Below, in pieces: positions 1-11,900 of a DNA stretch of 64,000 nucleotides. How positions within the stretch are numbered: position 1 is the stretch's first letter; each line of letters opens with the position of its first letter. Position numbers and translations under genes: made by a program. A model generated the notes under the pieces. The model saw nothing but the letters and a program-made list of their open reading frames with translations. It was not told where the DNA came from and made no database searches. Source of the DNA: Liolophura sinensis (Eukaryota > Mollusca > Polyplacophora > Chitonida > Chitonidae); the NCBI RefSeq assembly GCF_032854445.1, contig NC_088298.1, forward strand, positions 12,823,504 through 12,887,503, given 5' to 3'.

Positions 1-347
1 TCGACATGTTCATTAAATTATTCATTAAAGAAAGTCACTATACAACTGGAAAACTGAGAAGGCCTGTGTATAATAACAGACATTAGGTTATGAACAGTGC
101 TTTATCAGGGAGCAGGCAATGTTCTAGTGGTTCACTGGAATGCTTGCCTGTTTTCAATTGCTAGGACAAAAAAAGAGTTTTAAAAACGGTCTTTGCCTGG
201 AAATGTGTTGATTTTCCGGCTCTCCTCTCTGCTTGTTGTGCCTTTGTGACAAAAAATTGGCCAATGCTGCTAGCGTGGCCATTTGTGTTGAAGACCATTA
301 CCCTTCCACCAATATATGGGATAATATATATGTATATGGGCATACAC
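1..347. other. Non-coding flank, probable VPS8 intron
   Basis: AT-rich sequence with no exon or repeat I can support. The only ORFs are short and lack splice context. It most likely lies within an intron upstream of the candidate exon at 621-667. Confidence 0.4.
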
Positions 348-394
348 GCATGTCACGTATGTCACGCATGTCACGTATGTCACGTATGTCACAT
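348..394 (+). repeat. Short 10-bp tandem repeat (gtcacgtat/gcat units)
   Basis: About five copies of a decamer of the form atgtcacgta/atgtcacgca lie head to tail. A plain microsatellite-scale array that produces spurious MSR-repeat ORFs. Confidence 0.85.
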
Positions 395-620
395 GTGGGT
401 AAGTTGGTCAGTAAACTCATGGTTTACTCAGTGTTTCTGCAACAATCACATAGAAAATAAATAGTGCTTACTACGTTAATGAGCATGCAGTGATGTGGAA
501 AGTCCATACCGGCACATGGACATTGTACGATTCAATGCTGTACCACCTAACTTTATATGCGGAGCCTAAATGAGAGTCGTGTTGTCACTGGCTCATCTTT
601 GACATCTTTTTTCTCCCCAG

Positions 621-667
621 ACCGTGGTGCCAGTGTGTGTTGACTACTGTTTACATTTAGGAAGGAC
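621..667 (+). CDS. VPS8: Candidate upstream VPS8 exon
   Basis: A 47-nt segment sits between a strong acceptor (ttttttctccccag) and a strong donor (gtaagt). Only one frame is open, giving TVVPVCVDYCLHLGRT plus two bases of a split codon. The DYCLxLxRT-like text resembles, from memory of the family, the start of the central conserved VPS8 domain, well N-terminal to the exons downstream. It ends in phase 2, whereas the exon at 2660 needs a one-base carry-over, so the two cannot be adjacent exons. This supports missing exons at the 720-919 gap. It could instead be a chance open segment. Confidence 0.55.
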
Positions 668-719
668 GTAAGTATGACTCTGTGTAACACTTTGGGAACT
701 GCGTCATCAACAATATATT

Positions 720-919
720 NNNNNNNNNNNNNNNNNNNNNNNNNNNNNNNNNNNNNNNNNNNNNNNNNNNNNNNNNNNNNNNNNNNNNNNNNNNNNNNNN
801 NNNNNNNNNNNNNNNNNNNNNNNNNNNNNNNNNNNNNNNNNNNNNNNNNNNNNNNNNNNNNNNNNNNNNNNNNNNNNNNNNNNNNNNNNNNNNNNNNNNN
901 NNNNNNNNNNNNNNNNNNN
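720..919. other. Assembly gap of 200 N
   Basis: Exactly 200 unresolved bases, a round number that suggests a fixed-length placeholder. The gap borders the 37-bp minisatellite and falls where VPS8 exons appear to be missing, so the true missing sequence may be much longer. Confidence 0.95.
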
Positions 920-2508
920 GTTACTGATGAGAGTTACCCCACTTGCCAACTACATGTTGCTTGATGAGAGTTACCCCAGTCGGCACCTACATGTTTGCTT
1001 AATGAGAGTTACCCCACTCAGCAACTACATGTTGCTTGATGAGAGTTACCCCACTTGCCAACTACATGTTACTTGATGAGAGTTACCCCACTCGGCAACT
1101 ACATGTTGCTTGATGAGAGTTACCCCACTCAGCAACTACATGTTGCTTGATGAGAGTTACCCCACTTAGCAACTACATGTTACTTGATGAGAGTTACCCC
1201 ACTCTGCAACTACATGTTGCTTGATGAGAGTGATCCCAATTGCCAACTACATGTTGGTTTGATGAGAGTTACCCCACTGGGCAACTACATGTTGCTTGAT
1301 GAGACTTACCCCACTCGGCACCTACATGTTTGCTTGATGAGAGTTACCCCACTCGGCAGCTACATGTTGCTTGGTGAAAGTTTCCCCACTCAGCAACTAC
1401 ATGTTGCTTGATGAGAGTTACCTCACTCTGCAACTACATGTTGCTTGATGAGGGTAATACCACTTGCCAACTACATGTTACTTGATGAGAGTTACCCCAC
1501 TTGCCAACTACATGTTGCTTGATGAGAGTTACCCCAGTCGGCACCTACATGTTTGCTTAATGAGAGTTACCCCACTCAGCAACTACATGTTGCTTGATGA
1601 GAGTTACCCCACTTGCCAACTACATGTTACTTGATGAGAGTTACCCCACTTGGCAACTACATGTTGCTTGATGAGAGTTACCCCACTCAGCAACTACATG
1701 TTGCTTGATGAGAGTTACCCCACTTAGCAACTACATGTTGCTTGATGAGAGTGATCCCAATTGCCAACTACATGTTGGTTGATGAGAGTTACCCCACTGG
1801 GCAACTACATGTTGCTTCATGAGACTTACCCCACTGGGCAACTACATGTTGCTTGATGAGAGTTACCCCACTCGACAACTACATGTTGCTTGATGAGAGT
1901 TACCTCACTCTGCAACTGCATGTTGCTTGATGAGAGTGATCCCAATTGCCAACTACATGTTGGTTGGTAAGAGTTACCCCCACTCGGCAACTACATGTTG
2001 CTTGATGAGAGTTACCTCACTCGGCAACTACATGTTGCTTGATGGGAGTTACCCCACTCGGCAACTACATGTTACTTGATGAGAGTTACCCCACTCATCA
2101 ACTACATGGTGCTTGATGAGAGTTACCCCACTTGCCAACTACATGTTGCTTGATGAGAGTTACCCCACTCAGCAACTACATGTTGCTTAATGAGAGTTAC
2201 CTCACTTGCCAACCACATGTTGCTTGATGAGAGTTACCCCACTGGGCAACTACATGTTGCTTGATGAGAGTTACCCCATTCGGCAATTACATGTTGCTTG
2301 ATGAGAGTGATCCCACTTGCCAACTACATGTTTGCTTGATGAGAGTTACCCCATTCGGCAACTACATGTTGCTTGATGGGAGTTACCCCACTCGGCAACT
2401 ACATGTTGCTTGATGAGAGTGATCCACTTGCCAACTACATGTTTGCTTGATGAAAGTTACCCCATTCGGCAACTACATGTTGCTTGATGAGAGTTACCCC
2501 ACTTTACA
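920..2508 (+). repeat. 37-bp minisatellite beside the gap
   Basis: Roughly 43 head-to-tail copies of a 37-bp unit reading ttgatgagagttacccc followed by actcggcaactacatgttgc, with scattered variants (cttgccaac, gtgatccc, tggttg). The left edge is cut by the N gap, so the array is longer than seen. It lies upstream of the VPS8 exon at 2660 and is presumably intronic. ORFs across it are period artefacts. Confidence 0.95.
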
Positions 2509-2659
2509 ACTGTGGTTTTCTTCACTCATGGACCTATTATTGATATTTGCCATTAGTTTTGTCATCTTGTTGGACTGTGGTACATCAAGCTTTGATGTCA
2601 GCTTATTTTATTGTTTATTCATTGATAAATGAACGTATTTTTTGCTGTGTGTGTTACAG

Positions 2660-2757
2660 TATCAGGCTTTGGATACATCACAAACATCATGAGGAGCACT
2701 TCTTACAGTGAGGAGGAAAAGTTCACCTTGCAGAAGCAGGCCATGGCCAAATTACAG
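2660..2757 (+). CDS. VPS8: VPS8 exon a (residues 1-32)
   Basis: Acceptor gtgttacag and donor gtgaca. Two leading bases complete a codon from an unseen exon. The 32 codons run SGFGYITNIMRS to AMAKLQ, a polar helical segment with an SEEEKF turn. The other two frames contain stops. Confidence 0.88.
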
Positions 2758-2927
2758 GTGACATCTCACACCATCTTTCACAAGTGTCAAACAAGTTTAA
2801 GCCGATTTGTCAAAAATGAACAATTTTTGCGAAAATTTGGGCAAATACAGCATTACCAGTGAACCTGTGCAAGGCAGGCCACCTGTTCGGCTAGAAAGAT
2901 TCTAATCCAGTATAGCACAAGTTTATG

Positions 2928-2967
<40 letters not shown>

Positions 2968-5900
2968 AAGATAGCCTTAATTGCATTTCTCAGTTCTAGC
3001 TGTTACAAAACTAGACTGAGATTACATGAATGATTGTTTTTTTTTTTCTGTTTTCAAGGAGCTGGTAGAGATAGATTGTAAGCAAGCCGCTCAGATGGTC
3101 ATCACCGGATTCGCCACTAATCTCAATGATATTGTGGCTAAACTTTCCAATAACCGTAAACTACAGTTCCAGTTTCTCCAGGGTGTCATCTTATATAAGT
3201 AAGACATTTTTCAATAAGTATTTGCTACGTTGTTGTCAAAGAGGGCTATATAGGAGTTTTTTTACAAAAATTTGTCAGTGCCGTTCCAGCTTTCAATTCC
3301 AAATTTTTGCTGTTTTACATTAGAATGACCCAAACAAAATCAGCCTCGTCTGTGCCCCTGTTACAGTTCAAAATTGGTAAGAAAGGTCCTAAAATTTGTA
3401 AAGTGGGATCACATTACGACATCTTCAAACTTTAGAATCATTTATTAAGTATTTACTGAAAGGCAATAATTGGAGCTATTTTGGGTAAATACAGAAAATT
3501 TGGTGTGATTGATGAATATTTATTTTTTTGCAGATATCTCCAGCTTACCTTCTTAAGCTTTGTGGCATAATTGTTTTTCAGAAATCAGATTGATATTTAT
3601 GGATTTTATTTATTTATTTATTTGATTGATGTTTTACGTCATAGTTAAGAATGTTTCACTAATCGACCGTGGCCAACATTACAGTGAGAGAAAACCAGGC
3701 AGAGCCCAGGGAAACCCCCGACCATCTGCAGTTTGCTGGCAGGCCCCTCACGTATGCTTGGAGAGAAAGCCAGCATGAGCTTGACTTGAGATCATAGTGA
3801 CTGCATTGGTGAGAGGCTCTTGTGTCATTGCACGGGATATTTATGGAAGCTAGCTTCCAAGGTCGTCATTTCTTATAGTTAAGGACTTTTTTTTTTTTTT
3901 TGAGTTTGGAGTGTGGGTGGGGTTAGAATTTTGTCATTCATGTACTTTGAAGCTCACGTCATCACATCTTTTCGCCAGTTTTCCTGTGTTGATCTGTTGG
4001 AATTTGAATTACATACTAAAATAAGACACTCTTCCTTATTATCAGCGAATTTTGTCATGCATGTACTTTTGTTGTTCAGGTTGTCAGAGATATAGGGATT
4101 TTTTGTCATTCCTAGTAAATGCTGATATGTTGAATGTTAAATTGCATGCTTTATTATGTGTAAATGATCCTTGCTTCCAGAGATACATCAGGAAGTGCTA
4201 TTAACACAGATCGTCAGATCAGCATAGATCCAGAGATTTATGAGCTCTACATTGACCTGCTGTGTCAGTTTAAGCCTGGGGATGTTGCAAACTATGTGAA
4301 GATGACAGAAGGCTACAGACTGGAACAAACACTGGCGGTAAATAAACATTGTTTTGGTTGTAACATTACGAGTTCCTAAAAATCACCTTTCAGTTGTATC
4401 CAAAGAGACATCAGTTTTCACATCGCTTGTGAGTCCCCACAGGTTTCTCGTTTTGCTTTAAAATTAACATTGTTGATTGAAACCATAAACATGTTGCGAT
4501 ATGTTGTTGATGACGCAGAAGATGCGGGCTCAAAACTGGCCTAGGACAGGCAGATTGAAACATTCCCCTAGTGGACTTTTGACACAAGTCGTTAGTTGGG
4601 TAGGCTAGCGAGTGAAGGAAACTTTGTTAGCTTTCATCTCATGGTCAGGTACATGTAGGGTTGCCTGTCTTTCTGCACACTGCTTCACTGTGTGACCGTT
4701 CCTGTAACATGTTGCCGGCTACATGATGAGGTCTGTCTGAAGTCCTATCAAAAATCATTTGTTTTTGTTAGCAAGGTGTAGAACACAGAATGTGTTTTTG
4801 AAAAATTTTAAAAGAGTTAAAACAACACCTATAAACGTATGAATTTGTAGATTCTCAGTGAATATTACAAGTAGGACAAGGACAGCAAGTTTATTCTCTA
4901 TCTACATGCGCATGATGTTCATGAGGTACGTTCATTTGTTCCCTGTGCCTGGGACATGAACCAGACTTGAGGCCTCCATGGCTTAGCGGTCTGCATACCA
5001 GCAAATACCCTAGGAAGCGCTGACTAATGTGATCTCTGTGAGACCATCTCATGCTGGTTTCCTCTCTGGCTGTATGTGGCAAGGTCTGCCAGCAAGCTGT
5101 GGATGGATGTGGGTTTCACGGACTCTACTGCCTTAATGATCGTATATTAAAGTGATATATTGTTAAATATGGTTTAAAACCCCAACCTAATAAATAAATA
5201 AAAGACTCAGACTGAGTTGTACAACGAAGTTTGTATTATATGTGTATTAAATACCTTATATTCATGCATGTGAGAGTATACATGTACTGACTTATTTTCT
5301 TTCAGATATGTCGCCGTCACAAGATCTCCGATGCCATGGCGTTCCTTCTGGAGAAAGCTGGAGATGTACAAGGAGCCTTTAGTATTATCTTAGAGGTAAA
5401 TTCAGTCATAACACAGCTGGTCATGTCATTTGTCACAGGGTGTACACCATGTGAGATTGTTTTAGAGGTATATTTATGCATATCATTAGGGCTGTATATG
5501 CCCTAGTTAGTTGTCACACTGTGTACATAATATCATTAGGGCTGTATATACCCTAGTTGTCACACTGTGTACATAATATCATCAGGGCTGCATATACCCT
5601 AGTTACTTGTCATACTGTGTACATAATATTACCAGGGCTGCATATACCCTAGTTAGTTGTCACACTGTGTACATAATATTATTAGGGCTGCATATACCCT
5701 AGTTAGTTGTCACACTGTGTACATAATATCATTAGGGCTTCATATACCCTAGTTAGTTGTCACACAGCGTACATAATATCATTAGGGCTGTATATACCCT
5801 AGTTCGTTCTCACACTGTGTACATAATATCATTAGGGCTGGATATACCCTAGTTAGTTGTCACACTGTGTACATAATATCATTAGGGCTGGATATACCCT

Positions 5901-8900
5901 AGTTAGTTGTCACACTGTGTACATAATATCATTAGGGCTGCATATACCCTAGTTAGTTGTCACACGGTGTACATAATATCATTAGGGCTGTATATACCCT
6001 ACTTAGTTCTCACACTGTGTACATAATATCATTAGGGCTGGATATACCCTAGTTAGTTGTCACACTGTGTACATAATATCATTAGGGCTGGATATACCCT
6101 AGTTAGTTGTCACACTGTGTACATAATATCATTAGGGCTGCATATACCCTAGTTAGTTGTCACACTGTGTACATAATATCATTAGGGCTGGATATACCCT
6201 AGTTAGTTGTCACACTGTGTACATAATATCATTAGGGCTGCATATACCCTAGTTAGTTGTCACACGGTGTACATAATATCATTAGGGCTGCATATACCCT
6301 AGTTAGTTGTCACACTGTGTACATAATATCATTAGGGCTGGATATACCCTAGTTAGTTGTCACACTGTGTACATAATATCATTAGGGCTGCGTACACCCT
6401 AGTCAGTTGTCACACTGTATACATAATATCATTAGGGCTGTATATACCCTAGTTAGTTGTCACTCTGTGTACATAATATCATTAGGGCTGTATATACCCT
6501 AGTTAGTTGTTACACTGTGTACATAATATCATTAGGGCTGTATATACCCTGGTTAGTTGTCACACTGTGTACATAATATCACCAGGGCTGCATGTACCCT
6601 AGTTAGTTGTCACGCAGTGTACAAAATATCACCAGGGTTGTATATACCCTAGTTAGTTGTCACACTGTGTACATAATACCATCAGGGCTGTATATACCGT
6701 AGTTAGTTCTCACACTGTGTACATAATATCATTAGGGCTGTATATACCCTAGTTAGTTGTCACACTGTGTACATAATATCATTAGGACTGTATATACCCT
6801 AGTTAATTGTCACACTGTGTACATAATATCATTAGGGCTGTATATACCCTAGTTAGTTGTCACACTGTGAACATAATATCATTAGGGCTGTATATACCCT
6901 AGTTAGTTGTCACACTTTGAACATAATATCATTAGGGCTGTATATACCCTAGTTAGTTGTCACACTGTGTACATAATATCATTAGGGCTGTATATACCCT
7001 GGTTAGTTGTCACACTGTGTACATAATATCATTAGGGCTGTATATACCCTAGTTAGTTGTCACACTATGTACATAATATCATTAGGGCTGTATATACCCT
7101 AGTTAGTTGTCACACTGTGTACATAATATCATTAGGGCTGTATATACCCTAGTTAGTTGTTACACTGTGTACATAATATCATTAGGGCTGTATATACCCT
7201 GGTTAGTTGTCACACTGTGTACATAATATCACCAGGGCTGCATATACCCTAGTTAGTTGTCACACGGTGTACATAATATCATTAGGGTTGTATATACCAT
7301 AGTCAGATGTCACACTGTGTACATAATATCACCAGGGCTGCATATACCCTAGTTAGTTGTCACACGGTGTACATAATATCATTAGGGTTGTATATACCAT
7401 AGTCAGATGTCACACTGTGTATTTAATATCATTAGGGCTGCGTATACACTAGTTAGTTGTCACACTGTGTACATAATATCACTAGGGCTGTATATACCCT
7501 AGTTAGTTCTCACACTGTGTACATAATATCATTAGGGCTGTATATACCCTAGTTAGTTGTCACACTGTGTACATAATATCATTAGGACTGTATATACCCT
7601 AGTTAGTTGTCACACTGTGAACATAATATCATTAGGGCTGTATATACCCTAGTTAGTTGTCACACTGTGAACATAATATCATTAGGGCTGTATATACCCT
7701 AGTTAGTTGTCACACTGTGTACATAATATCATTAGGGCTGTATATACCCTAGTTAGTTGTCACACTATGTACATAATATCATTAGGGCTGTATATACCCT
7801 AGTTAGTTGTCACTCTGTGTACATAATATCATTAGGGCTGTATATACCCTAGTTAGTTGTTACACTGTGTACATAATATCATTAGGGCTGTATATACCCT
7901 GGTTAGTTGTCACACTGTGTACATAATATCACCAGGGCTGCATATACCCTAGTTAGTTGTCACACGGTGTACATAATATCATTAGGGTTGTATATACCAT
8001 AGTCAGATGTCACACTGTGTATTTAATATCATTAGGGCTGCGTTTACACTAGTTGTGCGTAGACACGTAGTGAGGAGATTATCACAGGTACATTCATAAA
8101 GCAGAATCTACAAGAATCTGTTTACAGTTAGTAAATACACACAGTGGAAATAAATTCTTTGTGAAAAGGTTGAAGGATGGGCGACTTCGGAGTTAACATC
8201 ACTGTGTAGTTTATGTGATGTTTTGTTTTCCAGAATTTACAAGGCAAGCTGAAAGCAGTAACAGAAGTTCTACAAGATCCTAGTCAGTCTGGCAAAGGTG
8301 AGTTCACAGGGATCAAAAAGCTTTTATTATTGTAGGTCAGTGTTAAGTGAATGGCGACATCAGATACCCTAATCCGTGCACCGACTTCTGGGGGATTATG
8401 GGAAATCCATTCAGACGTTGTGGTATATCTTGCTGAGGTCAGAGTTCATATATTATTTGACATGTAACAAATATAAAGGCAAATTCAATGAAATGTCATG
8501 CATAGATTAACGACTTGCATTTTAATGCAAGTGTAGTGCATGGTTGAATCTTGAGTGGCATATTGCGAGAGTTGCAGGTATGTGCTAATAATTGGCTGAC
8601 GACACAGTGGGTGCAGGTATCAAGAATGCATGCATGGGGAATAGTTCATCTAACAGATTGATGGAAATTACCTTCAAGAGAAGTTCAATATTAACTTATT
8701 TTCTTGATTCTGACAAGACTCAACAAACGTAATATGTAATATGTAAACAATATGTAAACGTTCACATGTGCATCACATATATCATTGTTTAACGTATTCA
8801 CATGAAGCTCTTATGTCACAGAAAATATATTACATTTAATTTGACTACAGTGTATGTGTGAGATTAGATTTTCAAACAGAAATACAGTTCTAATTTAGTG

Positions 8901-11900
8901 ATGTAAGTTTCCTGTACAAGAACATGTAGTGTAGATATCCGTGTAAGTTTTTTACTACCAATGAGCCAGGTGTTATTGCCGTAAAACACCTGACTGCTCT
9001 TCTGATGCAAAGCATATTGGTGAACTTTGTGGTTTCAGACCTGACTGTGGAGTTAGGAGAGGTTCAGGCCGTGCTACTGGTTATCATACAACTCTGTCAG
9101 AGAAATTCAAACAAGATGGACGAAGCAGGAAGGGAGGTAATTAACCCTACTATTCTTTTTAAAGAAAAAGACTGTAAAGAATAGGTCTACTACTGTGCCT
9201 ACTGGTGCATGTACATCATGGCCTAATAGGGGCCCGTATAGGCCATAGCTGTATATGTTTATTTTATTTATTTGGTCGGCCATTTGTGCAGAAATGATAA
9301 TGTGAATAAGCATAAACTTTATGAATAAACTGTATCTCTTTGAAAAGGAATGGCTTTAAAGAATTAAAGAGTCAACATTTGGCTGCCTGGTTGTATTAAA
9401 CAGTGCTGCCTTGACACATTATACATGGACATTTGGCTGCCTGGTTATATTAAACAGTGCTGCCTTGACACATTATACATGGACATTTGGCTGCGCGGTT
9501 ATATTAAACAGTGCTGCCTTGACACATTATACATGGACATTTGGCTGCCTGGTTACATTAAACAGTGCTGCCTTTATACATCATACATCAACATTTGGCT
9601 GCCTGGTTATATTAAACAGTGCTGCCTTGACAAGTTATACATGGACATTTGGCTGCCTGGTTATATTAAACAGTGCTGCCTTGACACATTATACATGGAC
9701 ATTTGGCTGCCTGGTTATATTAAACAGTGCTGCCTTGACACATTATACATCAACATTTGGCTGCCTGGTTATATTAAACAGTGCTGTCTTGACACATTAT
9801 ACATCAACATTTGGCTGCCTGGTTACATTAAACAGTGCTGCCTTGACACATTGTACATGGACATTTGGCTGCCTGGTTATATTAAACAGTGCTGTCTTGA
9901 CACATTATACATGGACATTTGGCTGCCTGGTTATATTAAACAGTGCTGCCTTGACACATTGTACATGGACATTTGGCTGCCTGGTTGTATTAAACAGTGC
10001 TGCCTTGACACATCATACATCAGCATTTGGCTGCCTGGTTATATTAAACAGTGCTGCCTTGACACATTATACATGGACATTTGGCCTTCGGTAAGTCGTC
10101 TCAGTGAAGCAGCACTAAATAAAAGAGCGGTGGAAATCCGTCCTGCAACAAGGAGGCACATTACACGTACATGCACCCTAATGATTCCTTCGTCGTCATA
10201 TGACTGAAAAATTGTTGAGTACGACGTTAAACCCCAAGCACTCACTCACTCACTCTCTCTTTGCAGGCTCTGTGGTTCCCTCTTCTGGAAGCTATGATGT
10301 CACCTCAAAGAAAAATCAAAGATGTAGCAGAAAAACGTTATGTTGACGGTAATAACCAAACAGATTAAAATAAGATTGAAGTCTTAGACACATTTGTTTA
10401 AGGATCAAGAAATGTCGTACTGGATACATGAAGCTACAAAAGCTTGTGTCTAATAAATCAGTTAAGAGTCACCAACCTGACGCAACTGACTACATTATGT
10501 TTTTAGATTAAAACGGGATGACACCCTGACTTCATGGTCTTGCTTCAAAAGATAAAAGTCGTGTTATGATGTTTTTAATCTAAAACTTGTAATGTCACGA
10601 ATTGTATAAACCTATGCCTAACATGATGTCAGTCACAAAAGTGTACAATGCACTTGATGCATGGCAAATCTTACTTACCAGTGCAATGGAGCGTATCGTG
10701 TTTCTATATCTAGTTGTTTTGTTTTGTTTTGTACATATACACATCCTTCTCTACCTTGTACGCACATTTTACAAGGTGCACCCCTTGTCCCCTGCCTATG
10801 AAAGTATGTACTTAATGGAAGGTCCCTAACTAGAAAATTTCTATCAGATTTTTCACTTCCAGGGATAAAGCTAGTTGATATCAGTGGCTATTATTACATG
10901 GTTAAAAAGTGCTTAAAGTCTGACTGAGGTCCCCATTAAGGTGACTGTTAACCTGGTTCATATTTTGCTCTCAGCTCTGTAATGTTTTATATTGTAACAT
11001 TGATTTTGACAGAAGAGTGATCTTTTTATCAAATCAGCATATATTTTGCCACATTGATGACGTTGTCAGTATATCTGTCTGTTTATCTTTTTGTTCATCA
11101 CAGAAGATGTCAAGCTGCTTCAGATAAAGATCACATTTCCATAAACATTTGTAGGGGCTCTATTGATCAGTCTGGAAATAGCAAGTCATAGCATTTCACA
11201 CAGGGATTTAAATTTGGTTGACAGGTTCATATGGGGATTAAGTACTTTCTAATTCAGTATGCACTGAATTTGTTGATATTTCGGGTTTGTACATCTATAT
11301 GCATGTATCAGTGGGTTGAAAATATGGAATCAAATATGTTTTTACCTCCAGAAGTTAAAGAGCTCACTCACCATGTGTTGAACAGTATGATGGGATACAT
11401 TGCACTGCCAGCAATTTTACAGAAGATCATGCAGGTGAGTTTTCAGTTGAAGCTCATTTTAAGATGAACGATTTTAATGATGTCTTTGTATTAGTGGAAG
11501 ACAGCTGAGAATGAGATAACTGAGGCACCATGCATGCAACCACTACACTACAGCCTTGCATATGTATCCTTCACCCGGGATACTCTGTATGGCTATTTGT
11601 TTGTCAGATGATGAACGTGTGCCTGAAACTCATCTGCTTCTCTGTGGGTAAATGTAACATATACACATAATGCCCCTGTGGTTATCAGTGAAACATGGTG
11701 CACCACTTGTGAACGAGAATAAGTTGTGAACTTAAATTTGATCAGTTTTTGTTAACATGGATACTTTAAATTTATAATGATCCTCTCTGTTAATTGGAAT
11801 CATGCAAGTCGATCATAGATGTTTCGCTTAAGAGTGAAAAAAGGGGGGCTCCGTGGCTTAGTCGGTTAGCGTGCTAGCGCAGCGTAATGACCCGGAGCCT

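Noticed and set aside
674-964. ORFs running through the N gap
   Set aside because: Most of their length is undetermined bases.
920-2508. CRISPR-like spaced repeats
   Set aside because: Units are contiguous with no unique spacers and the genome is animal. It is a minisatellite.
5480-8053. Telomere-like TTAGGG and CCCTA words in the 50-bp array
   Set aside because: Only one of each per 50-bp unit, facing each other as an inverted repeat. Not a run of telomeric hexamers.
9411-10207. Long repeat-peptide ORFs of 227 and 260 codons
   Set aside because: The 54-bp unit is a multiple of three, so any stop-free unit stays open in more than one frame. It lies inside a VPS8 intron and has no start or splice support.
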